The notes beneath the pieces were generated by a model. The model searched no databases. It saw only the letters and a list, made by a program, of their open reading frames with translations, and was not told the origin of the DNA. Of a stretch of 8,643 bases of DNA, positions 1 through 6,237 are shown one piece after another (the stretch's first letter is position 1; every line of letters starts with the position of its first letter). The translations under genes were made by a program, and so were the position numbers. This DNA is from Actinomycetes bacterium (lineage in GTDB: Bacteria > Actinomycetota > Acidimicrobiia > Acidimicrobiales > UBA8190). The stretch lies in the NCBI GenBank assembly GCA_021779775.1, contig JAJYAB010000062.1, positions 1-8,643 of the forward strand, written 5' to 3'.

Positions 1-1152
1 GACCGATACCGGGGACCGCTTCGAGTGGCCCGCTCCCGGGCTCGGCGCCGTGCCCGCTGCCACAGCGGCCAGGGCATGCTCGCCGTGGCCGAGCACGCAC
101 TCCGGGTCGGGTCCGTCGATCGGCAGTCCCGTGAAGAATTTGGCGGCCATGCACCCGCCCTGACAGGACCCGAAGGCGTCGCAGGCGTTGCAGGCGTTGC
201 AGGCGCCCCCCGTCGACGGCTGGCGCAGCTCGGTGAACAGGTCGGCGTGCCGCCACACCTCGCTGAACCCGCCGGCGCCTCTGATGGTGCCCGCTTTGAA
301 CTCGGGATGCATGACGAAGGGGCAGGCGTAGACGTCGCCCACCGGGTCGACCAGGCACACCACCCGCCCGGCGCCGCACAGGTCGAGACCGGCAAGCGGC
401 TCGCCCAGGGCAGACAGGTGGAAGAAGGAGTCGCCGGTCAGCACGTGCGGGCGCTCCACCAGCCAGTGGTACAGCGTGCGCTGCTGCTCGGCGGTGGGGT
501 GGAGGTCGCGCCAGGTCTGGGCGCCCCTCCCGGCCGGCCGGAGGCGGGTCAGGCGCAGCTCGGCGCCATAGCCGGCTGCCAGCTCGGCCAGATCGCCGAG
601 CTCGGGCACGTTCAGCCTGGTGACGACGACCGAGATCTTGAACGGCCCGAACGCGGCGTCGGCCAGCAGGTCCATCGCCCGCCGTGCTGCGGCATACGAC
701 CCGACCCCACGCACCGGATCGTTCGTGGCGGCCGTCGCCCCGTCGATGCTGACCTGGATGTCGACGTAGTCCATGGCTGCCCACTGGCGGGCCCGGGCAG
801 GCGTCATCGTGCCACCGTTCGTGGAGAACTTGACTCCGACGCCGCGGTCCACGGCGTGGGAGACGATCTCGGAGAAGTCGGCGCGGATCGTCGGCTCACC
901 CCCGCCGATGTTGATGTAGAACACCTGCAGGTCGGCCAGATCGTCGACGAACCGCTTGGCCTCGGCGGTGGTCAGCTCGTCCGGGTCGCGCCGCCCGGAG
1001 CTCGACAGGCAGTGCACGCAGGCCAGGTTGCAGCCGTAGGTCAGCTCCCAGGTCAGGCAGATGGGCGCATCGAGCCCATGGCGCAGCTCGCCGGTCAGCC
1101 CCCGGCTCGCCGGACCAGGGGCGGCGGCGGCGGCGGTCGGATCAGCGTGCAC
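1..1152 (-). CDS. mftC: MftC, radical SAM/SPASM mycofactocin maturase (3' end cut by window edge)
   Basis: MftC acts on the C-terminal Val-Tyr of MftA: oxidative decarboxylation of the tyrosine, then ring closure with the valine. Translating from GTG at 1152 gives an open frame of 384 codons to the window edge; family members are about 390 residues, so only the tail is missing. Visible signals are the N-terminal GLDAPICLTWELTYGCNLAC with the radical SAM cysteines C41, C45 and C48, then NIGGGEPT, and late in the protein a SPASM region with GGCMAAKFFTGLPIDGPDPE. The start is set by GAGGTG at 1157-1162 and by an 11-bp overlap with mftB. The N-terminus carries a short Ala run. Oddity: the SPASM cysteines read CNACNAC (C318, C321, C324) ahead of C330 and C334, where the family usually has one CxxC. 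The large plus-strand frame over this region is antisense shadow. The call is secure from several family-specific motifs. Confidence 0.95.
   Translation of the reverse strand, partial: MHADPTAAAAAPGPASRGLTGELRHGLDAPICLTWELTYGCNLACVHCLSSSGRRDPDELTTAEAKRFVDDLADLQVFYINIGGGEPTIRADFSEIVSHAVDRGVGVKFSTNGGTMTPARARQWAAMDYVDIQVSIDGATAATNDPVRGVGSYAAARRAMDLLADAAFGPFKISVVVTRLNVPELGDLAELAAGYGAELRLTRLRPAGRGAQTWRDLHPTAEQQRTLYHWLVERPHVLTGDSFFHLSALGEPLAGLDLCGAGRVVCLVDPVGDVYACPFVMHPEFKAGTIRGAGGFSEVWRHADLFTELRQPSTGGACNACNACDAFGSCQGGCMAAKFFTGLPIDGPDPECVLGHGEHALAAVAAGTAPSPGAGHSKRSPVSV
181..207. repeat. 9-bp tandem repeat, three copies, inside the mftC SPASM motif
   Basis: GCAGGCGTT is present twice (181-189, 190-198), followed by a third copy with two changes (199-207, GCAGGCGCC). 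On the coding (minus) strand this encodes the repeated Cys-Asn-Ala steps, giving CxxCxxC rather than CxxC before the downstream CX5CX3C. The frame is kept because the unit is 9 bp. Confidence 0.85.
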
Positions 1153-1450
1153 AGATCACCTCGGAGCGCTCGAGCGAGGCCAGGGCGGCTCGCATGGTGG
1201 ACCATCGCTGCGGCGGAACCGGCAATGCCGCCAGGGCGTCGTCCACGCTGGGATGGGTGTCGAGCGATCGCACGAGCTCGACCAGCTCGGTCGATCGCAG
1301 GAAGGTCAGCCGCCGGTTGCCGTAGTGGTACGCCAGCGCGCCGAACGGCTCGGGACGCAACGCCACCTGGGGGTGGAGGCCGTAGTGCCGACCCGTGTCG
1401 AAGTGGTCGGCGGGCGCCGACGGCGTCGCGGGCTGCGGCTCAGTAGACAC
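1142..1450 (-). CDS. mftB: MftB, mycofactocin precursor carrier (PqqD-like)
   Basis: MftB is a small RiPP recognition element protein that binds the MftA leader and presents it to MftC. The 102-residue product carries the family core: HYGLHPQVALRPEPFGALAY, then NRRLTFLRSTELVELVRSL, and a C-terminal helix region ending SEVICAR. Length fits the family. I chose GTG at 1450 rather than the ATG at 1555, because the upstream stretch (WSSRRWSSRRWSS) is only the mftA repeat read in another frame. GTG 1450 overlaps the mftA stop by 11 bp. No strong Shine-Dalgarno is close to it, so coupling to mftA translation is likely. The TGA at 1144-1142 lies inside the start of mftC, again an 11-bp overlap. Confidence 0.93.
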   Translation of the reverse strand: MSTEPQPATPSAPADHFDTGRHYGLHPQVALRPEPFGALAYHYGNRRLTFLRSTELVELVRSLDTHPSVDDALAALPVPPQRWSTMRAALASLERSEVICAR

Positions 1451-1625
1451 CGCACATGCCGTCGATGGAGATCTCCTCCACCAGCATCTCCTCGACGACC
1501 ATCTCCTCGACGACCATCTCCTCGACGACCACGGGCTGGTCGCCTGCCGCACCACCAGGTGCAGTCGAGGACAGCGGCATTCTCGGCGCGTCGGGTTGGC
1601 GGGTCGCGTCGACTGCGGTGCTCAT
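1440..1625 (-). CDS. mftA: MftA, mycofactocin precursor peptide with expanded leader
   Basis: This is the ribosomally made precursor of the redox cofactor mycofactocin. The 61-residue product ends in LVEEISIDGMCGVY, the family signature; the final Val-Tyr is the part turned into the cofactor. The ATG at 1625 is preceded by GGAGG (1631-1635) at good spacing. Most MftA peptides I know are about 30 residues, so this one is long. The extra length is an N-terminal extension starting MSTAVDATRQPDAP and a tandem VVEEM repeat directly before the conserved LVEEISIDGMCGVY. The gene overlaps mftB by 11 bp, so the codons for the invariant Gly-Val-Tyr-stop also supply the mftB start. A longer frame from 1811 runs back through the intergenic repeats and is unlikely to be used. 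Confidence 0.94.
   Translation of the reverse strand: MSTAVDATRQPDAPRMPLSSTAPGGAAGDQPVVVEEMVVEEMVVEEMLVEEISIDGMCGVY
1471..1530. repeat. 15-bp tandem repeat in the mftA leader, three perfect copies plus one degenerate
   Basis: ATCTCCTCGACGACC occurs at 1486-1500, 1501-1515 and 1516-1530 without a change. A diverged copy at 1471-1485 encodes the conserved MLVEE segment. On the coding strand each unit adds one VVEEM pentapeptide. Confidence 0.9.
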
Positions 1626-1681
1626 CGCTTCCTCCGGTCGGTCTGGCTGGCCACGCCGGAAGGTCCCGGAGGCAGCCAGCA

Positions 1682-1694
1682 TGCGGTGACCGCA
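1682..1694. promoter_or_regulatory. 13-bp palindrome at the mftA promoter, candidate operator
   Basis: TGCGGTGACCGCA is a perfect inverted repeat about one central base. It lies immediately downstream of the proposed -10, where a repressor would block initiation. Mycofactocin clusters are often controlled by the TetR-family regulator MftR. Linking this palindrome to MftR is inference, since no regulator gene is in the window. Confidence 0.3.
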
Positions 1695-1702
1695 GCATAG
1701 CA
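1694..1702 (-). promoter_or_regulatory. Candidate extended -10 promoter for mftABC
   Basis: Read on the minus strand this is TGCTATGCT: a TGn extension directly before TATGCT, which fits the actinobacterial TAnnnT -10. Transcription would begin near 1687, about 60 bases before the mftA ATG. No convincing -35 hexamer lies at 16-18 bp, which is common with extended -10 promoters. Sequence evidence only. Confidence 0.4.
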
Positions 1703-1723
1703 ACGGCCGTGAAGCGGGCTCGT

Positions 1724-1794
1724 CCGGCCGAGTGGGCCAGGGGAGTGGGCCGGCCGAGTGGGCCAGGGGAGTGGGCCGGCCGAGTGGGCCAGGG
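1724..1794. repeat. 26-bp tandem repeat, about 2.7 copies, in the mftA/surface-protein divergent region
   Basis: Units at 1724-1749 and 1750-1775 are identical, and a third, 19-base partial copy runs from 1776 to 1794. Each unit begins CCGGCCGAGTGGGCC and is itself built from two similar 13-bp halves around GAGTGGGCC. The array sits upstream of mftA and of the divergent secreted-protein gene. There are no spacers, so it is not CRISPR. Confidence 0.9.
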
Positions 1795-1897
1795 CGCCAT
1801 GGTGGATGCACGACGCTGTCCGCTCAGAGCGCAATTCGTCTTCAAGGTTCGAGTGGTCGTGGCCGATAGGGCTCCCATGGCCGACAGGGGGGTCGTC

Positions 1898-4342
1898 ATG
1901 CTCCGCACGTCAGTTCGCCGGCGCCGGCACGCCGGCAAGCCGCTCCGCCGCCACCGCCTGGCTGTCCCTCGCCTGGGCGTTGGGCTGGCCGTCGTCGTCG
2001 CTGCCCTGGGGGGTCTCGTCGTGTCGGCGGCGCCAGCGGCGGCAGCCACGCCGCCGACGATCGCCGACGGCTACGCATCGTTCGTCCCGTCGGTGTCCGG
2101 TACCGTTCCTGTCGACTCGTTCGACGCCCTGACGCTCGTGAGCGGCGGAGCCGCCTCCGTCAACACGGCCTCGCTCACGATCGTGACCGCGCCGCCTTCG
2201 GGTGACGGGACCGTCGCCGTGGTGACGTCGGCGAGCCATGGGTTCGTCAACCTGACCCAAGCGGCCAGCCCTGTCGACTCGGCCGGGTTCGGCGTGACGT
2301 TCGCCTACTGCGCGCCGACCTTCACGTACCCGACGGCGGGGGCGTGCACGACGGCGACCATCCACTACCTGCCCGCGGGGATCCAGGACATGGGTGACCC
2401 CGTGACGGTGAGCATCGCCACCACGAACGTCTACCAGAACGTCCCCATCGGCGTGCTCGCACCGGCCACGGTGGCTCCCGGAGCGACCGTCACCGTCACC
2501 TCGGCTCCTGCTGCGGCGATCATCCCTGCGACCGAGTCGTCGTCCGTCGGCACTGTTACTGTCAACTTCGCCTACAGCTTCAACGCCATCCTTCCGATAC
2601 CGGCCGGCTTCTCCTACGTTCCGGGCAGCCTCGTGCTGCGAGGCGGCGACCAGTACTCGTCTGGCACCGCTGTCGCCACGTACTGCACGGGGTCCAGCAC
2701 CGCATGCACGGCGCAAGCGGCCTCGGGATCGTATGTCCACAACAGCACGCCCTACGTCGAAGTCAGCCTGCCGTCGTCGGTCCACGTGCCGGGCGGCGCC
2801 ACGTTGACCATGCCGACCGGGACGCTGCAGCTGCAGGCCACGGGAGCCGGCGGCACGGTCGGCGAGCAGACCATCACCGAGTTCACGACCACCACCGACC
2901 TGACGGTGCCGATCGTCGGCCACCAGACAGGGGTCTTCGACGGGTACCCGACCTCCGGCAGCAACACCTCCGTCACGCCTCCTTCGGCACCGCCCACCGT
3001 GCTGGCGTCGATGACCATCTTGAAATCCCAGACGGTCAGCTTCACGTCGTCGGACGCTGCACCCGCAGTGGGCGGGACCTACATGCCCTCGGCGTCCGCC
3101 ACCTCGGGGTTGCCCGTGGTGCTCACCGTCGACCCCTCGGCTGCGGGGGTGTGCTCCATGACCGGCGGCACCGTGACGTTCAACGCGATGGGGTCGTGCG
3201 TCGTCGACGCCAACCAAGCCGGCAATGCCAGCTACGTGCCGGCTCCCCAGATCCAGCAGGTGCTCACCGTCGGCAAAGGATCGCAGACCATCACCTTCAC
3301 CTCGCCACTGCCGTACAGCCCGGTAGCGGGGGGCGCCACCTACACCGTCGCCGCCATGGCGTCGTCCGGACTGCCGGTGTCGTTCTCGATCGATCCTTCG
3401 GCGACCGGCAACTGCTCGATCTCCGGCGCCACGGTGACGTTCCTGCTGGCACAGCAATGCACCATCGACGCCAACCAAGCCGGGAACAGCAGCTACTTGG
3501 CGGCGCCGCAGGCTCAGCAGTCGTTCCCGGTGGGGACGGCGGGCAAGACGCCCCAGTCGATCACGTTCACCTCGACGCCGCCCACCTCCGTTGCGGTAGG
3601 CGGATCGCCGTACACCGTGACGGCCACGGCGACCTCGGGGCTGCCGGTGCTGCTGGCGATCGACGCGTCTTCGGCGTCGGTGTGCTCGCTGTCGGGGAGC
3701 TCGGTGTCGGGGAGCTCGGTGTCGTTCACCGGAGCCGGCACCTGCACCATCGACGCCAACCAGGCCGGGAGCTCCACCTACAACCCGGCGTCGCCCAGGA
3801 CCCAGTCGTTCGGGGTCGGGACGCCGCAGGCCATCGCCTTCACCAGCACGCCGCCGGCGAGCGCGGTCGTGGGTGGCAGCCCGTACACGGTGACCGCCAC
3901 CGGCGGGGGCTCTGGTAACGCCGTGACCTTCTCCGTCGACCCGTCGGCGCAGGCGGTGTGCACCGTGTCCGGCGCCACCGTGTCCGGCGCCACCGTGTCG
4001 TTCGCCGCGCCCGGTACCTGCACCATCGACGCCAACCAGGCGGGTGGCGGGTCGTACCTGGCGGCCGCGCAGGTCCAGCAGTCGTTCTCCGTCAGCCCAG
4101 CCGGGTACTATTTGGCCGGCTCTGACGGGGGGATCTTCTCGTTCGGCGATGCCGGGTTCTTCGGGTCGATGGGTGGGAAGCCGTTGAACCAGCCGGTGGT
4201 CGGTATCGCTGCTACGGCGGACGGCAAGGGTTATTGGTTGGTGGCGTCTGACGGGGGGATCTTCTCGTTCGGCGATGCACCGTTCGACGGTGCTGTCTCG
4301 GCGCCATCAGGCGGTCCGGTGATCGGCATGGCGCCGGCGTAG
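1898..4342 (+). CDS. Secreted Ig-like repeat protein with C-terminal GYWLVASDGGIFSFGDA repeats
   Basis: This is a predicted extracellular or cell-surface protein of 814 residues; no catalytic motif was seen. It opens with an Arg-rich stretch (residues 7-25), a hydrophobic segment (26-43) and APAAAATPP, a typical Sec signal with cleavage near residue 50. Residues about 51-375 form a beta-rich domain I do not recognise. Four Ig-like repeats follow, starting near residues 376, 460, 550 and 641. Each has a QxIxFTS opening, a TSGLPV-like core, a Cys pair and (V/I)DANQAG. From residue 736 there is a 42-residue module, GYYLAGSDGGIFSFGDA then GYWLVASDGGIFSFGDA, common in Acidimicrobiia and sometimes misannotated as esterase. 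The ATG at 1898 has a G-rich run (1887-1892) five bases upstream; ATG 1877 is an alternative. Further 5' extension of the frame is antisense to mftB. Role unknown; adhesion or wall association is a guess. Confidence 0.8.
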   Translation: MLRTSVRRRRHAGKPLRRHRLAVPRLGVGLAVVVAALGGLVVSAAPAAAATPPTIADGYASFVPSVSGTVPVDSFDALTLVSGGAASVNTASLTIVTAPPSGDGTVAVVTSASHGFVNLTQAASPVDSAGFGVTFAYCAPTFTYPTAGACTTATIHYLPAGIQDMGDPVTVSIATTNVYQNVPIGVLAPATVAPGATVTVTSAPAAAIIPATESSSVGTVTVNFAYSFNAILPIPAGFSYVPGSLVLRGGDQYSSGTAVATYCTGSSTACTAQAASGSYVHNSTPYVEVSLPSSVHVPGGATLTMPTGTLQLQATGAGGTVGEQTITEFTTTTDLTVPIVGHQTGVFDGYPTSGSNTSVTPPSAPPTVLASMTILKSQTVSFTSSDAAPAVGGTYMPSASATSGLPVVLTVDPSAAGVCSMTGGTVTFNAMGSCVVDANQAGNASYVPAPQIQQVLTVGKGSQTITFTSPLPYSPVAGGATYTVAAMASSGLPVSFSIDPSATGNCSISGATVTFLLAQQCTIDANQAGNSSYLAAPQAQQSFPVGTAGKTPQSITFTSTPPTSVAVGGSPYTVTATATSGLPVLLAIDASSASVCSLSGSSVSGSSVSFTGAGTCTIDANQAGSSTYNPASPRTQSFGVGTPQAIAFTSTPPASAVVGGSPYTVTATGGGSGNAVTFSVDPSAQAVCTVSGATVSGATVSFAAPGTCTIDANQAGGGSYLAAAQVQQSFSVSPAGYYLAGSDGGIFSFGDAGFFGSMGGKPLNQPVVGIAATADGKGYWLVASDGGIFSFGDAPFDGAVSAPSGGPVIGMAPA
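3691..3720. repeat. 15-bp perfect tandem duplication in Ig-like repeat 3
   Basis: GTCGGGGAGCTCGGT is repeated exactly, adding five residues (SGSSV twice) between the two cysteines of the third Ig-like repeat. Repeats 1 and 2 lack the insertion. Confidence 0.95.
3961..3990. repeat. 15-bp perfect tandem duplication in Ig-like repeat 4
   Basis: CACCGTGTCCGGCGC is repeated exactly, and nine bases of a third copy follow. It adds five residues (SGATV twice) at the same position as the insertion in repeat 3, but with a different nucleotide sequence. Confidence 0.95.
4121..4278. repeat. 126-bp spaced coding repeat (42-residue module)
   Basis: A 32-base block beginning TCTGACGGGGGGATCTTCTC is identical at 4121-4152 and 4247-4278, 126 bp apart. 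It encodes SDGGIFSFGDA in both copies of the C-terminal module. Identity at synonymous sites suggests recent duplication or gene conversion. Confidence 0.85.
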
Positions 4343-4373
4343 GCGGTTCGGTGATCGGCATGGCGCCGGCGTA
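4310..4373. repeat. 32-bp tandem duplication across the stop codon of the secreted protein
   Basis: 4310-4341 and 4342-4373 match in 31 of 32 bases (GGCGGTCCGG versus GGCGGTTCGG at the start). The TAG stop falls at the junction (4340-4342). Both copies are followed by G, so the stop would exist with a single copy too; the duplication is silent for the protein. Confidence 0.9.
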
Positions 4374-4440
4374 GGTTTTCGCCACCTCGAAGCTGCACCT
4401 ACGGGTGTACGCGCAGATCAGGGCTGCCGGTGTCGACCGC

Positions 4441-4446
4441 TACACT
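4441..4446 (+). promoter_or_regulatory. Candidate -10 element for the ferredoxin-gltX operon
   Basis: TACACT fits the actinobacterial TAnnnT -10 and lies about 57 bases before the ferredoxin GTG. No clear -35 is visible. The region 4343-4440 has only the duplication and a weak 7-bp inverted repeat (CGTAGGT/ACCTACG, 20-base loop), so no terminator can be called for the upstream gene. Confidence 0.3.
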
Positions 4447-4460
4447 GCTGGCGGTTCGAG

Positions 4461-4488
4461 GTGGTCGCCGCCGGGTGGTCGCCGCCGG
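4461..4488. repeat. 14-bp perfect tandem duplication upstream of the ferredoxin ribosome binding site
   Basis: GTGGTCGCCGCCGG occurs at 4461-4474 and again at 4475-4488, ending just before the GGGAGG ribosome binding site (4491-4496). It lies in the 5' leader. Confidence 0.95.
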
Positions 4489-4502
4489 GTGGGAGGTCAA
4501 CT

Positions 4503-4700
4503 GTGAAGATTGTCGTCGACTACGACCTGTGTGGGTCGAACGCCGTCTGCATGGGAATCGCGCCCGAGGTGTTCGAGGTCCGCGACGACGGGTTCCTCTA
4601 CGTGCTGAACGAGGAGCCCGGCCCGGAGCTGGCCGACAACGTCCGGATGGCTGTCAACAACTGCCCGACGGCAGCGATCTCGCTCGTCGAGGACGAGTAG
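4503..4700 (+). CDS. Ferredoxin, [3Fe-4S] single-cluster type
   Basis: This is a small electron carrier of 65 residues. The cluster motif is C10-GSNAV-C16 plus C54-P55, the CxxXxxC...CP pattern of [3Fe-4S] ferredoxins that often feed cytochromes P450. The family pattern around it is clear: APEVFEVRDDG, then PELADNVRMAVNNCPTAAI. The position that is often His in CxxHxxC is Asn13 here; this residue varies in actinobacterial homologues and can tune redox potential. The start is GTG 4503, set by GGGAGG six bases upstream; the in-frame ATG at 4461 would add a tail from the 14-bp repeats. gltX starts 3 bp after the stop, so the two are probably co-transcribed. No partner P450 is in the window, and its electron acceptor is unknown. 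Confidence 0.92.
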   Translation: MKIVVDYDLCGSNAVCMGIAPEVFEVRDDGFLYVLNEEPGPELADNVRMAVNNCPTAAISLVEDE

Positions 4701-4703
4701 CCG

Positions 4704-6146
4704 GTGGTCGCCTCCGGCCCGGCCGGGGGCGACGCGCCTCGGGTCCGCTTCGCCCCGTCACCCACCGGCTTCTTCCATGTCGGCAGCGCCCGTACAGCCC
4801 TCTTCAACTGGCTGTTCGCCAAGCGTGCCGGGGGTACGTTCGTGCTGCGGATCGAGGACACCGACGAGGAGCGCAACCGCGAGGAGTGGATCGACGGGAT
4901 CGTGTCGGCCATGTCGTGGTTGGGCATGGCGCCGGACGAAGGGCCCTACCGCCAGTCCGATCGGGTGGGCGACCACCGTGCCGCCGCCGACCGGCTGTGG
5001 GCGGCCGGCGCCGTCTACGCGTGTGACTGCACCCGTCAGGCGGTGGAGGAGCGCATCCGGGGCAACGAGGTCCCTGGGTACGACGGGTACTGCCGCGACC
5101 GCGGCATCGAGCCCGGGCCCGGTCGGGCGCTGCGCTTCCGGGTCCCTGACGACGGCGCCACCGTCGTGCACGACCTGGTCCGTGGCCAGGTGGCGTTCCC
5201 GAACGCCGCCATCGAGGACTTCGTGGTGATGAAGTCGACAGGCCAGCCGCTGTTCGTGCTGGCCAACGTGGTCGACGACATGGCGATGGGGATCACCCAC
5301 GTGATCCGGGGCGAGGACCTGCTGCCGTCCACCCCGAAGGCGATCCTGCTGTGGGGTGCCCTCGCCCGCTCCGGCGGCCCGGCGGGCCTACCGGCGTTCG
5401 CCCATCTGCCGATGCTGGTCAACGAGCAGCGGAAGAAGCTGTCGAAGCGCCGCGATCCGGTCGCCGTGGAGTCGTACCGCGATCGGGGGTTCCTGCCGGA
5501 GGCCTTCGTCAACTATCTCGGCCTGCTCGGGTGGAGCCCGCCGGGCGGCCAGGAGATCGTTCCGCTGGCTGACATGGTGCGGGCGTTCCGCCTGGAGGAC
5601 GTCAACCACGCACCGGCGTTCTTCGACGTGACGAAGCTGACCCACATGAACGGCGAGTACATCCGGGCGCTCCCTGCCGAGGAGTTCGTTGCCCGCTGCG
5701 CACCGTGGACCACCGGCCCGCTCGCCCCCTGGCCGGCCGACCGGTTCGACGAGCAGGTGTTCCTCCAGGTGGCCCCCTTGGTCCAGGAGCGGGTCTCCAC
5801 CTTGGACGAGGTGCCTGCCATGGTCGACTTCCTCTTCCTCGCCGAGCCCCTGGTCGACGCCGCCGCCTGGGCGGCGGTGGGGGGCGACGAGCTTGCGGCG
5901 GGGTTGTTGGCTGCGGCTGTAGACATCTACCAACAGGTCGAATGGACCGCCGAGGCGCTCCACCAAGCGACGTTGCGGCTAGCCGAGTCGAGCGGTCGCA
6001 AGCTCGGCAAGGCGCAGGTTCCGATCCGTGTGGCGGTCACCGGTCGCCGGGTGGGGCCGCCGCTGTTCGAGTCGATGGTGGCGCTCGGGCGCGTCGCGGT
6101 GCTGGCCCGGCTGCGGGCGGCGCAGGAGCGCCTGTCGTCGCCCTGA
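4704..6146 (+). CDS. gltX: Glutamyl-tRNA synthetase (class I)
   Basis: GltX charges tRNA-Glu with glutamate, and in bacteria without GlnRS it also charges tRNA-Gln for later amidation by GatCAB. The 480-residue length is normal. The HIGH motif is in VRFAPSPTGFFHVGSARTAL (H25-V-G-S28), the KMSKS motif is K245-LSKR, and VIRGEDLLPSTPKAI is also typical. C107-D-C109 and C130 occupy the usual zinc-knuckle positions; the fourth ligand (His in the E. coli enzyme) is not evident, which is common. The C-terminal third is the helical anticodon-binding part. GTG 4704 is the only sensible start: it follows the ferredoxin stop by 3 bp, with GAGG-like sequence upstream at 4690-4696, and leaves a normal short lead before VRFAPSP. 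A tRNA-Gln gene lies about 90 bp downstream. Confidence 0.97.
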   Translation: MVASGPAGGDAPRVRFAPSPTGFFHVGSARTALFNWLFAKRAGGTFVLRIEDTDEERNREEWIDGIVSAMSWLGMAPDEGPYRQSDRVGDHRAAADRLWAAGAVYACDCTRQAVEERIRGNEVPGYDGYCRDRGIEPGPGRALRFRVPDDGATVVHDLVRGQVAFPNAAIEDFVVMKSTGQPLFVLANVVDDMAMGITHVIRGEDLLPSTPKAILLWGALARSGGPAGLPAFAHLPMLVNEQRKKLSKRRDPVAVESYRDRGFLPEAFVNYLGLLGWSPPGGQEIVPLADMVRAFRLEDVNHAPAFFDVTKLTHMNGEYIRALPAEEFVARCAPWTTGPLAPWPADRFDEQVFLQVAPLVQERVSTLDEVPAMVDFLFLAEPLVDAAAWAAVGGDELAAGLLAAAVDIYQQVEWTAEALHQATLRLAESSGRKLGKAQVPIRVAVTGRRVGPPLFESMVALGRVAVLARLRAAQERLSSP

Positions 6147-6147
6147 G

Positions 6148-6196
6148 CGGTGGGCCCGGTGCCGGGGCTGCCGGTGGGCCCGGTTCCCGGGGCTGC
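6148..6196. repeat. 24/25-bp GC-rich tandem repeat between gltX and tRNA-Gln
   Basis: Two near-identical units, 6148-6171 and 6172-6196, both begin CGGTGGGCCCGGT and end GGGGCTGC; a third start (CGGTGG) follows. Each unit can form a small CCCGG/CCGGG hairpin, so weak termination after gltX is possible, but there is no T-run. Confidence 0.8.
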
Positions 6197-6217
6197 CGGT
6201 GGTCGGGGGTGATCGGC

Positions 6218-6223
6218 TAGCCT
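6218..6223 (+). promoter_or_regulatory. Candidate -10 element for tRNA-Gln
   Basis: TAGCCT matches TAnnnT and lies 15 bases before the mature tRNA 5' end, giving a short leader for processing. No good -35 is visible. Confidence 0.35.
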
Positions 6224-6237
6224 GCGGTGTCACCCGT

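Noticed and set aside
25..1446. Long plus-strand open frame of 473 codons
   Set aside because: It is antisense to mftC and mftB, whose minus-strand translations carry clear family motifs; high GC keeps the opposite frame open.
1724..1794. CRISPR array
   Set aside because: The 26-bp units are directly abutting with no unique spacers and no cas genes.
1864..1869. -10 element for the secreted-protein gene (CGATAG, 17 bp after TTCAAG)
   Set aside because: Neither hexamer fits TAnnnT or TTGACA well; spacing alone is not enough.
1061..1897. 5' extension of the secreted-protein frame
   Set aside because: It overlaps mftB and mftA in antisense and runs through tandem repeats; the signal peptide after ATG 1898 (or 1877) marks the real N-terminus.
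1910..3478. Minus-strand frame of 522 codons
   Set aside because: It is the shadow of the Ig-like protein: Arg/Gly/His-rich, low complexity, no recognisable family.
4370..4403. Terminator after the secreted-protein gene
   Set aside because: The inverted repeat is only 7 bp with a 20-base loop and no T-run, too weak to call.
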